A stretch of 64,000 nt of DNA. Origin: Endomychus coccineus. Lineage: Eukaryota; Arthropoda; Insecta; Coleoptera; Endomychidae. Where the stretch lies: positions 280,011,242-280,075,241 of the forward strand of contig OY294067.1 of the NCBI GenBank assembly GCA_958510875.1, given 5' to 3'. The notes beneath the pieces are model-generated. The model saw only the letters and a program-made list of their open reading frames with translations. It did not search any database and had not been told where the DNA came from. How positions within the stretch are numbered: position 1 is the stretch's first letter; every line of letters begins with the position of its first letter. Positions 34,736 through 45,009 of this stretch are shown here, in pieces. The position numbers were made by a program, and so were the translations under genes.

Positions 34736-34755
34736 CCTAACCTAACCTAACCCAA
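34736..34755. repeat. Short interstitial telomere-like repeat
   Basis: CCTAA occurs three times in a row, followed by CCCAA. TTAGG, the reverse complement, is the usual insect telomere unit. Three units are too few to prove telomeric origin. Confidence 0.5.
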
Positions 34756-34756
34756 C

Positions 34757-35110
34757 CAGAGTATAGTTAATGTGTAGCATATTAAATATATAAATTGTCG
34801 TATACCGCCCAGAACAACTGGAATTATTCAAACTTATTTTCACCCTTCACGTATTCCTCGACATAGCGCAATTACAAATCTGGCGTGTAAAACTTGCGAG
34901 GCTACGGGAAAAGATTAGTAGAACACGATGGAATGGATCCGACGGTTTTACATAATGTCATCAAAGAAATTGATGTCTAGAATATTACACTATAAAGGAA
35001 CTTTATGCACTTGATAATTTGCATATGAACAGCGACAATTTATTGTTCTAGTTTTACATCGGATATAACGTGTGCCATTAATGTTTCATTGCTTGGGATT
35101 ATTGCAGTGA
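34757..35110. other. No feature recognised
   Basis: No gene or repeat identified. Confidence 0.4.
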
Positions 35111-35504
35111 GTTTAGACGAAACATTCGTTTATTAGAAGTGGCATTTATTCCTTTCGAAAAGTCAGAATAATTAACTTTATTATGGATACTTAAACAAAT
35201 AGTTAATATACGTTCTTTTGATTCTACTTTGAAACAGTTAAGACCTCAATTTTCTAGAAAGTTTTTCCACAATTACCAATAATTCTAACACTATATCGAA
35301 GGATACGTTTAGACGAAACATTTGTTTATCAGAAGTGGCATTTATTTCTTTTGAAAACTCAGAATAGTTATATAACATTATATGGGTACTTGTACAAATA
35401 GTTGCTATAATGTTCTTTTGATTCTACTTTGAAACAGTGAAGAGCCCAATTTTCTAGAAGGTTTTTCCATAACTACCAATAATTCTAACACTAATCGAAG
35501 GATA
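35111..35504 (+). repeat. Tandem duplication, about 196-bp period
   Basis: The unit starts GTTTAGACGAAACATT(C/T)GTT at 35111 and 35307 and ends with CCAATAATTCTAACACTA and TCGAAGGATA both times. The copies differ at many scattered positions, so the duplication is older than the one at 10004. Confidence 0.9.
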
Positions 35505-36926
35505 ATGTAATTTTGTAGCTTTGATGTAATTTCATAGGCAGTGATAAGGACATTGCCATCAGTGCAGATTGAATCTGATCACAACTGACTCAAAACCTTA
35601 ATGTTCTTCAATGCATTCTTAATTCAAACATATTTATTCGTTGAAACTATTTTGGTTTCTTAGGAAGCATTACTAAACAGAAAATCCCAGTTAAATCAAC
35701 ATTACTTGATGGAGGAAGTTCTATTACGAAGAACGGTTAAAATTGATAAAATTCGTCTCTATTATCAGGTAATCCATGTTCTTATTTGAAACGCATTGTT
35801 ATATGTGTTAATTTGAAATTAGACATTGTTGTGTCTATTTGGAATCATGAGCAATATGTGAAATACTATTGCAACCCCATATTTCAACAGAATATTCACT
35901 TACTTCTATCTTGGATCCGAACTACGTCCTTTTGTAACGCGTCTGAATGGTTTGTATAACAATTAGTTACTTCCCTTCATCGCAAGCCGGGAACTTTCGG
36001 CAAAATATATTATATAATTCCAACTATCATTCCCTTTCCAAGAAGTGAAACCAAGTCATATCAATATATAGTATCTCATGAACACCAAATCTGCGATTAT
36101 GTCTTCAGTTCTAGGGAAAATTAGAATTTAGAACGAAGCAAAATTATTAAATTTCTAAACAGAGTATAAAGTAATACTGAAAAGCTGGCATGTGTATGTA
36201 TAATTGGGGCGCTCAGATCTTGTCCTTTGGATATCATGGAGAAGATAACTGGGACTTCCCCCACCCCCACCCATATAGCAATACAAAGGACAACTAAAAA
36301 GACTACTTCGTATTTGCAAAGAATGGAAGGATGGAGACTCTTGAAGATGGAGCACTCATGGCCAACGGAGGACTTTAAAACTCTCATGTTTACTACTCAA
36401 TCTGGACAAAGCTTACAAAAAGAAGTACATGGCCACCATGCCTGATAACCAAACAGCCATAGAAGCGGTGAACTCAAACATCGTTCACTTAAGTCTTAAT
36501 TGCATAATCAAACTACAAACCTCGGTTATTGAAAAATAGAATCGTGTTTATGTTTTATTCATGGTAGTTGTAAGGTATTTTCAATTGATATAAACTAAAA
36601 CATTAGTTTTCCAATTTGTTGTTGTATATTTTACAACCTAAATCTTATGAAAAATTTCCGAATTCTAGTTCATTGAATCAAATTAATTCATTATAACCTC
36701 ACATGTTGCAATATCCTCATCTAAAGTATAAATGCCATGGTTCAAATCTTTTGATTCCACTTAGGGTTTGAAACATTTGCACGGCTCATCCACCAAATTT
36801 TAGCTTGAGGAAATTCTAGAATATCTCAAAAAATTTCTAATCGTTTTTGTACAAAAATGAGTGAAGAAATTTTCATACCACTTGCATTCTTAATCAATAC
36901 TATGCTATATTCAATTGTACGATGAA
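35505..36926. other. No feature recognised
   Basis: No gene identified; the overlapping frames near 36121-36445 lack any domain. Confidence 0.4.
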
Positions 36927-36961
36927 TTATGGTTGTGTTCTGTGTGGGAACACAACCATAA
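36927..36961. repeat. Perfect 14-bp hairpin with 7-nt loop
   Basis: TTATGGTTGTGTTC and GAACACAACCATAA are exact reverse complements, separated by TGTGTGG. Confidence 0.85.
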
Positions 36962-37559
36962 CTGAATGCTCTTACATGTACTGATCAATATTCACTGCAG
37001 GGTGTCTGAATATGAGAGCCAATTTGATATACATGGAACAAGATCTTCCGACATCTCACCATAGATTAATAAGAAAGCTCCAAAATTCCTTGAACATGGG
37101 TCTGTATAACAAATTGCTTCAGGAGTTCTAGAAACTGCAGTTAAGCGAATTTAAACTTAGGGGGAAACATTTTATTCCTGAGAATGTATATTTTTTATTC
37201 GCTCAATGAATATCTTGTATTCATTTTCAAAAACTTATTGAGTTTGTTTATGAATAAGTTGCTAATTGCTATTGACGTGTCATAAATGTATTGTAAATAT
37301 GTAACACGGCACGAGAACTATTAAACACGAAACATTGGAATCTTTGGTGATTGGTGCATGATGAAATGTCCAATATCAATTAAAACGAATGAATAATGAA
37401 TTTGTAATATGAATAAATGAGTGAACTTTGGTCTTTTAGTATACAGAAAACGATAATAAAATTTTCAGAACAATGAAGTATTATTAAAACAAATATTGGT
37501 TTCGAAATTGGTATTATTTATTTTTGATTTGGTGTTTCAATGTCAAAACTTATATTTCA

Positions 37560-37680
37560 AATAACAACCCACATTTTTTAATGAGGCTCTGATGATGGTT
37601 ACTTGCTAGCTGAAAGGTTCCCAGTAGATACTTTAACAGTATTTTCAGTGGACAAGGATGATTGTTTCTTATTTATAGTC
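37560..37680 (+). mobile_element. Penelope family B end fragment
   Basis: Contains the family B hammerhead and the downstream ACAGTATTTTCAGTGGACAA segment followed by GGATGATTG, matching the copies near 6250 and 49930. It ends abruptly at the start of the second foldback element. Confidence 0.65.
37589..37616 (+). ncRNA. Hammerhead motif, Penelope family B, second copy
   Basis: CTGATGA (37589-37595), stem II GGTTA against TAGCT across CTTGC, then GAAAG (37612-37616). Relative to the copy at 6293, both strands of stem II have changed but pairing is kept through G-U pairs. The segment after GAAAG is diverged, so the cleavage triplet is unclear. Confidence 0.55.
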
Positions 37681-38424
37681 AAATAAAGATTTAAAACTAT
37701 TGCCATCACTCCTTGCCTATTCAAACCCCCCAAAACCCCCTAAAACCACCCCCAAAACAAACAAAAAAACTGCCGTTTCGATTTTAAACCCAGCCAGAAT
37801 CTCAAAAATTACTAATTTATGATAAATTTTGTCATATTTTCCATATTGTTCATATTTTTTATTTAGGGGATTTTGGGGGGTTTAAATAGGCAAGGAGTGA
37901 TGGCAATAACTTTAAATCTTCATTCGATCTCCAATAAAGTTATTTAACATGGTGCCATCATGTTATCTTGTAACCTGCAAGTTTTAGCCACAAAATGAAA
38001 AAAATAAACATTTTTGGTCCAAATAATGGCCAATTACTGGGAAATGGACCGATAAATTTTGATGGCATAGGGTATCTTAACAATTGCCAACACCAATGAA
38101 CATTTTCCACTAGGTTTGGGAGGGTTAACTTGCAGACCAGTTTCGGTCCAATTTTAACTGCTCAGCCTGATAAACGAACACGATAAAAAATGATGGCACA
38201 TGGTGGATGTGTATAAGAATGACATGCTTGACAAGTATACGCAACTTGAAAAGGGTTAACCTCCAGTCAAAAAATAAACAATTTGCGGATGTATCTCGAG
38301 ATCTAGCAGCCGGCGAAAATTCGATCTGCGAGATGAATTGGTCATTGGACCGTCCTCTAACGACAAACCATAGTGCCATCGGGTTAATGTTCAGACCATC
38401 AATATCGCTCTGGCTTCTAGACTA
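37677..38424. mobile_element. Foldback element copy 2, left arm mostly lost
   Basis: Starts inside the inner left arm (TCAAATAAAGATTTAAAACT), passes the centre and contains a full right arm ending TTCTAGACTA at 38424. It matches copy 1 in order throughout and retains the approximately 100-bp block missing from the right arm of copy 1. The left arm is cut at the junction with the Penelope family B fragment. Confidence 0.85.
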
Positions 38425-39405
38425 TAATGACACAAACAGTACTATATATCCCCTTTGAAAAACAGAAGATGGATGCTTAAAATACCAGTTGCAATCAGAC
38501 TACCGAGGCCAAAAACTCTACGGTTTCTATTTTCACCACTTTAAAACGATTTGCAGCCTACGATCAATAGGATAGGCCTTCATCGAAAGAATGATTCGAA
38601 ATTTAAGAATTTACAAAAAATTTTAAACAATATTTCGCAAATTAGGAAACTGTACGAATATATTTGAATTTTGTGTGGTTTGGCGTAATTACATAAAAAA
38701 ATCTATACAGAGCAGCTGGAAGACTTAGAAATGCGAATACGAAATAATTAAATTTGTATAGCTTACAAATTTTAGTTGCCTGGGATGAGGCATTGTGACG
38801 GCAGCCTACTACGAACGCATAATATAAAGAAAACAAAAACCGAAGCTCAAATTAAAAGCTAGTACAATAGGATCGTGTCGAACACGAAATTAATCAAGTT
38901 CTTCTTTTTAATTTTGGCATCGACGTTCACTTATTTTACTTCAAAGTTATTGTTGCAACACTTAAAGGGAAGATTTATGTTCGACATAATTCATGAAAGA
39001 GTTCGGTTATCGACAGGTTGGTTTTCGGGGCGACAAATCTTTCTAAACAAGTCACGCACGCTGACGCAAGCTTGTCATCTCTCGCTTTGCAATTTCCCTA
39101 GTAAAACATAACCGTATAAATCACACGTCCGAGAGATTCTCTGTGCCCATACATGGTCAGCAAAACCTCTGCCTGTTCACCTGCAATATCTTTCCACGCT
39201 TGTTAGAACCCTGCTCAATACCCTTGGGCGTGCCCTGCATCTCGGATATGAGTTGGTTTTATATGCAGCGCAGCGTATAACTACCTCGCAGGACTATATT
39301 GATGCTAAAAATGCAATTCTTGGTAACGGTAAGAAGTTTATTTCCGTTCGGGTTGTGATGTATAGCTCTCTTCATTCGCCTGATAGAAAAAACTAGTGTT
39401 GTCGC
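38425..39405. other. No feature recognised
   Basis: No gene or repeat identified; short open frames have no domain. Confidence 0.4.
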
Positions 39406-39409
39406 TTGG

Positions 39410-39661
39410 AGAATAGATAAAAGTTACTCTTCGCGAATCATTTGATTTCGTTAGCGAGTTTTATATAATTGTTTCACATTCTATGAGATACTCTTCGCAT
39501 TTGTGTAAAGATAATGAAATAACTAATTCATTTCATTATCTGTAAACAACTAAATAATATTCAAATTAATAATGTTCTTGCAAAAACAAAATTTTCCTTT
39601 TCTGGGAATCGCACCCGAGCCTACTGAGTGAGAGCCAGGATGCTAACTCTTCCGAAAAGGA
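39410..39661 (-). mobile_element. tRNA-derived SINE
   Basis: The minus strand opens with a tRNA-like head (39661-39595) and continues with a body containing AATATTATTTAGTTGTTTAC, TTTCATTATCTTTACACAAA and TGCGAAGAGTAT. The body recurs at 42960-43140. SINEs are transcribed by RNA polymerase III from boxes in the tRNA head and moved by LINE proteins. Confidence 0.65.
39595..39661 (-). repeat. tRNA-Glu-like head of the SINE
   Basis: 67 nt with an 8-bp acceptor-like stem (TCCTTTTC against GAAAAGGA), a CCTGG-CTCTCAC-TCAGT anticodon arm with CTC in the anticodon position, and GGTGCGATTCCC as a B box (consensus GGTTCGANTCC, one change). The order resembles insect tRNA-Glu. The D arm is about 5 nt too short and the B box is mutated, so I do not call it a functional tRNA. 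Confidence 0.65.
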
Positions 39662-40194
39662 TATGTTTCTTACATGATAAAAATGGAGTTAGTCACGGAT
39701 ATCCAGGCAGACAGACAGATAGAAGGATTTTTTCAAAAGTACTGAAAATAAAAAATACTATGTTGAAGGAATTTACATTTTTGCTCTTGGACTTTTATTA
39801 ACGATTTTAAAAATAACTAGAGTGAATGCAATTTATTCTTCGGACTTCGTCTGCATCTGGGATATAATGAATTTAGTTTCAACATTGAGAATGTTTTCAG
39901 TATCCTGCTGGTGGGGCCGGAATTCTTGGAAAGTGTTACTGATGCATTTGCCGTATGTCGTAGACGCGTAAAAGTTCGAGCGGTACGACTAATGCCTAGC
40001 GTTATTCACTATATTCCAATCCAAGTAGTATCTTTAACTCCTGATTCCGGTAGCTGGCAATGAACAATGTGAGGTTACAAATAGCACCCGTCGGTGCTAT
40101 TCGGTGGCTTATATCACAAATAGTCCAGGCTATGAACCGGGATTTTAGCTGTAACAACATGTAAGTTCGAATCAAAATTTTTTTTTGCATTACC

Positions 40195-40400
40195 TTCAGG
40201 AGGTTCTCAGGATCATCCATACACCTTAAAATCTTTTGGGAACTCCAACCCCACCCATTGGGGGCGAAAATGGCCCGAAATCTCGAAGTCTTGAATTGTA
40301 TTTTCTACAAAAAAAGGTGTTTTGGCATTTCGAGTGCACCTAGGAGGTTTTTTGGGTCGCTGAACACGAATCCGTAGCCAGATTTACTTGAAATCCATAG
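40195..40400 (+). repeat. Dispersed repeat with GGGTCGCTGAACACGAATCC
   Basis: Two similar blocks in sequence (TTCAGGAGGTTCTCAGGATC at 40195 and CCTAGGAGGTTTTTTGGGTC at 40339) flank a GC-richer stretch. Related to the minus strand of 18780-18960. Confidence 0.5.
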
Positions 40401-40935
40401 TAGGGGTAGTCAAAACACGACTCACAATCGATTTTGTGAATCCCGGATTTGTTGAAGTCGGAAACTTCATCAAAGGTGTTGCTTAAACGGTTTTTTAGCT
40501 TGTTCTTACATCTATAAACTGGTTGTATTGCAAATTTAGAGAACCAATTATGGAATTTATTAATAACTGAGGGATGATAAGTGAAACGTTTGAATTTTAT
40601 TGAAGTATTTGAAGGTAATAGCTCTAATTTGGGTAGTTGGCTACGCTTCAATTTCCTCTTTTTTAGAAATTAAATTATGGATCAAAAATTTGTCGTAACC
40701 ATTGTCCAACGCTATTTGCTGAATTTTCTCAACTTCCTTGCTATAATTTTGCTGGCTCAAAGGGACGTTCAATAATGTATGAACAAGACTATTAAATGGA
40801 GCTATTTTATATCTAATAAATAGTGTTGCTGAATCTGTCGAGGTAGACCTATTTGTTTTCTGTATATGTCAAAATCCAAGTTATTATCATTTTTTATAAT
40901 GATAATATGAACGAAAGGAAGCTGATTCTTATTTC
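40380..40935 (-). mobile_element. Penelope family B fragment, array unit 1
   Basis: Minus strand from the high end: NDNNLDFDIYRKQIGLPRQI (late RT), then the linker KFAIQPVYRCKNKLKNRLSN, then FNKSGIHKIDCESC, the start of the GIY-YIG nuclease (GI-x-KI-x-C-x2-C). The order RT, linker, nuclease matches Penelope-like ORFs. Frames are broken. Confidence 0.7.
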
Positions 40936-41109
40936 GACAGTGTCCTACGAATAACATAGCAAAATGGTTAGTTATGGAATTAAGCAACTTCCAAGCCGCA
41001 CCAAGTTTGTCTGTAACTTCTTTGGAACTTATTGCAAAATTGAAAGGTTTGAAACTTGAACCTGGTAATACTCGGTTCATTCGATGTTGTTTCACCATCT
41101 ACAAACACC

Positions 41110-41285
41110 CCAATCCGTGAGTCGATAAAAATATTAAAGATACAATCAATTTTGTAAATTCCAGATTTGTCGAAATCGGGAACTTTACAAAGCTTCTTCT
41201 TGCTTCTATAAACGGGTTTCATTGCAAATTTAGAAAACAAATTATTGAACTTATCTATCACTGAAGGATGATAAGTGGAAATTTT
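41110..41285 (-). mobile_element. Penelope family B fragment, array unit 2
   Basis: Minus strand reads INKFNNLFSKFAMKPVYRSK-type linker, then PDFDKSGIYKIDC, the same segment as unit 1, in the same orientation. Confidence 0.65.
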
Positions 41286-41289
41286 TTTT

Positions 41290-41581
41290 TCATGTCGGAA
41301 ATTTTATCAAAGTTGTTGCCTAAACGGTTTTTTAGTTTGTTCTTACATCTATATTGGTTGTATTCGAAATTTAGAAAACTAGTAATGAAATTTATTAAGT
41401 ACTGAAGGATGATAAGTGAAACTTTTGAAGTTTATTGAATTATTTGAAAGTAATGGCTCTAATGGGAGTTGATTGCATCCCATTTTCCGTTTTTGGTTAG
41501 AAATTAACTTAATTATCAAAGATTTGTCGTAACCATTGTGAAACTTCAGCAAATAGCGACGCACAATGGTTACGACAAATC
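41290..41581 (-). mobile_element. Penelope family B fragment, array unit 3, ending in a foldback
   Basis: Again the linker and RT-end sequence on the minus strand. At 41541 the sequence reverses direction and runs back through the same PLE segment (see the 20-bp inverted repeat). Confidence 0.65.
41521..41581. repeat. Perfect 20-bp inverted repeat in Penelope sequence
   Basis: GATTTGTCGTAACCATTGTG (41521-41540) and its exact reverse complement (41562-41581) enclose AAACTTCAGCAAATAGCGACG, itself reversed PLE sequence. Confidence 0.9.
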
Positions 41582-41699
41582 GTATGAAAGTGTTAGCTAC
41601 TGCATATAGCATGTGTCTCAACAGAACAAATATTTGCAATGAACAGTAAGTTTGCGAACATTTGTCATTGATCCGACTTGAAAATAACACAATATATCT

Positions 41700-42794
41700 C
41701 TTGAGGTCGCAGTTTTGAGATACTCTCAGTTTGTCATGAAGAAATCGAGACTAAGAGATTTTGAGGATTTGTTTATTCTGTTTCGTTTGTACTGACTCGT
41801 TGATATCTGGTATATAGTAGTTACTGAAGTTTTTAGCAACATTGTGAAATTACAATATAACAAAATGAGATAAAGTATGCGTATTCACATGTTGTTTCAT
41901 CGAATGGTACGTCAATTATTTTTATATTTTTTCCTGAAGGTTTAATAGAGTGACTGAAACGCAATGATTATATCTCATCACTCTACAAGTATGTTATTGT
42001 AGCAACCCTACACAGAACTGCATCCTTAACGCATTTTATAATTACGAAACCCATTGTTTTGATCGTTACGTCTAGCCATATTATCCGCGTCTTATTTCAT
42101 ATCCGAAACGTGAGCGCCAGCCATTGTAATTTGTAATACAAAATAATTAAGCGTGTCTTAGTTCTAATCGTGTGTCTTACGAATAAGTCTCTGATGTATT
42201 CATCAATATTATCACTTTGCAGTATTTGCGACTTTGTAACAAGCGCATTGATCCCCCGCATGGTTTTGCTTGATGTGAGGCATTATTCGGCAAGTTCTTT
42301 ATGCGTGTGGCTTTGTTACTATAAAGAGAGGTGGTACAGGTCTCCAGGCTACTTGCCCGGAATGTTTCTGGCATCCTTTGAAGGTATTTTCACCCGGATG
42401 CGGCTCTACATATCCTGCGGGAATTGGGAATGCGTCGTACCCTGTAACGTCAGTTTCCTTTTTATTACCTTTGCTGTTTATTTTTAATTGGACTTTTCCT
42501 TTTAGTCTAACTACGCCATGTGCGTGAAAATAGCATGACATGTGTCGACTGATGTGTTTGCCAAGTTAATTAGATAATTACGATCAGCCAACAGCTTCGA
42601 AATTCAAATATTCAGTACTGATCTGACTTATAAAGAAACTTGTCGATGATTCTAAGTAACCATTAAGTACGTTGAAGGTTCAAGTTTTATTACATACATG
42701 GAAACCTTTTGAAAATTGAGTTACGTTGGAGTTCAAACTATTTTTGGTATTTGAATGCAAATTTATGTGTGCTATATGTTGGAGATTTTACAAT
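41700..42794. other. No feature recognised
   Basis: Open frames of 65-105 codons on both strands at 42170-42541 overlap each other and show no domain. Confidence 0.35.
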
Positions 42795-42935
42795 TCAAAT
42801 CCTGTAGAAAGCTGGTGTTAATTGAGGTGCACATTCTTCGAGAACGACAGGTGGAATTCCGTCAGGCCCCATAGACTTTATGGTTTTGAGATCACAAGCA
42901 GAATGCGCCTAATTGTGTGCTGACGGAAGACAAAT
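42795..42935 (-). pseudogene. LINE reverse transcriptase fragment, second copy
   Basis: GAACGACAGGTGGAATTCCG and the surrounding 140 bp match 845-960 closely, in the same orientation. It encodes the GPDGIPPVVL type motif with frame damage (ATCACAAGCAG instead of ATCAAGCAG). Confidence 0.75.
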
Positions 42936-42959
42936 GATATATAAATAGTGTGCGTGGCA

Positions 42960-43165
42960 AAGTTGCTCTTATAAATCATTTAATTTGGCTACTAATTTAT
43001 ATATAATTGTTTCACAAACTCTAACATACTCTTCGCATTTGTGTAAAGATAATGAAATAAATTATTTATTTCATTAGCTCAACACATCTAAATAATATTC
43101 AAATTAATAACGTTTTTAAGAAAATGTTATTATAAAATAAATTTTCTGTTTCTGGGAATCGAACC
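42960..43165 (-). mobile_element. SINE-like copy with B box
   Basis: The body matches 39420-39590. On the minus strand a perfect B box GGTTCGATTCC (about 43158-43148) precedes it. The sequence upstream of the B box differs from the tRNA-Glu-like head of the other copy and I see no clear A box. Confidence 0.5.
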
Positions 43166-43239
43166 CGTGGCATATCATACCTTTGGTTCATCGCCGTTTG
43201 TTATAATCAGTTAACGTACAGTATAAATTCAGGTTTACG

Positions 43240-43256
43240 TTTTTGTTGTTGTTGTT
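43240..43256. repeat. (GTT)n microsatellite
   Basis: Five GTT units. Confidence 0.8.
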
Positions 43257-44121
43257 GAAAATTGGGTGAAAGCGGTTGTAAATAACTTAAATTTATTATA
43301 ACGTGCCCTTGCGGCTTTTCGTTAAATTGCTTACTGCGTAAGCTTCGAATCCTCGGGCGCCAGATTTTTCCCAAAGGTTTACTCCTTTTTGAAGACTTCT
43401 GCTAGGGTCTTCACCACAAGGCTTGTTACTATGCTATCTAAAGATAGCCTTGTCCCTAGGGTAGCTACAGTGAAGTATAATGGGCAGAAAACAGTATCGA
43501 AATTGTAGGCTTTAATTACAATTGATACCTGGTTATAACTTAGCTCGTTAAAGATGGAGCAGAAATAATTTAATGAAACAGGGAATTCCAAATATTAAAA
43601 TATATAATGATTTTAACAATTACACTTTCAGAATAATCAATTTAAATGCAATTGAACGGTATTATTTCACAAAATTACACCCAGACGGAAAATGTAATGA
43701 AGCTCAAACGGTAAATGAAAACTCTTTCAAGATATCAACTCTACGACAAGTTCGGTCGCTAAATTTAATTCGGCGGTACGGGATCGGTTGATGAATGATT
43801 CAGAATGATCAATTTGCGGAAAAGTACGAATCAAACAGGTCTCAGCGTAATGAGCGGTATGCGGTAAATCTTAGATAGCAGCACTAATAAATGAAATGTT
43901 CAAATCACACTACGATATATTCGGTTGGTTCGGAAAATATTGTTTGCACTAGTTTTCCGATTGTACGATATCAGATTTTACTATGTTTCGGTTAATTACT
44001 CTAATTGAGTTTATTCTGTCATCTCACCCACCCTTGTACTAACTTTCACGGAGTACCCGGTAATTGTGTGACAGTGTTAGATTTTATACACTTTATAGAT
44101 TCAGAATCTAGACAATTAGGG

Positions 44122-44350
44122 TTTATACTTCCGGGGTGACACAGTGTGCACAAACCCTAACTATCACATCTGCAATAACCCCTATATCCACGGCCGAGGA
44201 CTTCTCATAGTATTAAGGGAATTATTACGATTCTCAATCACACAACCACCCCCAGCTTATACTTCTGGAGTGACACAGTGTGCACAAGCCGTTGGTGGTT
44301 TGGTCGTCTTAGGATATACTTATACTTCTGGAGTGACACAGTGTGCACAA
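44122..44350 (+). repeat. Three spaced copies of a 30-bp motif
   Basis: TATACTTC(T/C)GG(A/G)GTGAC then ACAGTGTGCACAA occurs at 44122-44153, 44258-44286 and 44320-44350. Copies 2 and 3 are identical over the shared part. Confidence 0.88.
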
Positions 44351-44699
44351 ATATACCAAAGACGCCCCTGTCGTTCAAACATACACACTCTGTACGCACC
44401 ACACAATTACTTGAATATTTCAATTCACGCGCGAATTCAAATCGTGCGCGATTCGACCTATGACTAGGATAAACTCAAATTCACCAATTCAAATTACTGA
44501 ATACTACGGAACTCAGGTATCGTACAAACGTTTACCAATTACAATAACAATCATAAATTACGGAAATCAATATATCGTAATGCTCAAAAATATAAACTAT
44601 TTGCTATCATTTACCTTTTTGTAAAATTCACAAACACAAACGGAACACTATTGTTATTTCACAGCTTTTAAATCTCTGACTCACTGAATAAATTCAAAA

Positions 44700-44830
44700 A
44701 AAAAAACACTAGAGAGCTACTTTACTGATTGAAAATCAAAAACACAAGAGAGCAACGGTACTGATTCTAACTCGAAATCACAAGAGAGTAACTGTACTGA
44801 TTGAAAATCAAAAACACAAGAGAGCGATCT
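44700..44830 (+). repeat. Minisatellite, about 36-bp period, 3.5 units
   Basis: Units of CACAAGAGAGCAAC then GTACTGATT then AAAATC. The array sits just downstream (in the minus orientation) of the TATA box of the LTR. Confidence 0.85.
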
Positions 44831-44844
44831 TTCGGCTGTCACGG

Positions 44845-44852
44845 CTTTTATA
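44845..44852 (-). promoter_or_regulatory. TATA box of the LTR-type sequence
   Basis: The minus strand reads ACATATAAAAGCC. The position between the U3-like and U5-like blocks fits a retroelement promoter. Confidence 0.4.
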
Positions 44853-45009
44853 TGTTTTCCGAGGTTCTGGACAGGTCTGCTCCACCAAATCCTTATTTTT
44901 GTGCCAATAGTTTTTTACTTATGCCCCGAACAATGGTTAAAAGTGACGCTACTTTTTAGATCTAAAATTCGCGCTCATGATATCACACCAGTTCTTCCCA
45001 GCGGAGTAA

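Larger units (their letters stand above)
43344..45000 (-). mobile_element. LTR-type sequence with primer-binding site, minus orientation
   Basis: On the minus strand the block starting near GAACTGGTGTGATATC then ATGAGCGCGAA (45000-44965) matches 51580-51608. The block GCTACCCTAGGGACAAGGC, then AGGAGTAAACC, then AAAAATC|TGGCGCCCGAGG (about 43460-43348) matches 52165-52272. TGGCGCCCGA is the start of a tRNA-Lys3-like primer-binding site. A TATA box lies at 44845-44852. The segment is about twice as long as its partner, so it probably holds an insertion or extra repeats. No gag or pol is seen. Confidence 0.5.

Noticed and set aside
26635..38458. Shared 32-residue peptide encoded at both foldback copies (26892-26797 minus, 38328-38427 plus)
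   Set aside because: It reflects DNA identity of the element arms and runs out of the element at its terminus; nothing suggests translation.
39595..39661. Functional tRNA-Glu gene
   Set aside because: The D arm is too short, the B box has a change, and the sequence continues into a SINE body that has a second copy.
44144..44467. 107-codon frame with repeated TYTSGVTQCAQ peptide
   Set aside because: The peptide repeat follows from the 30-bp DNA repeats inside an LTR-type segment; other frames are open as well.
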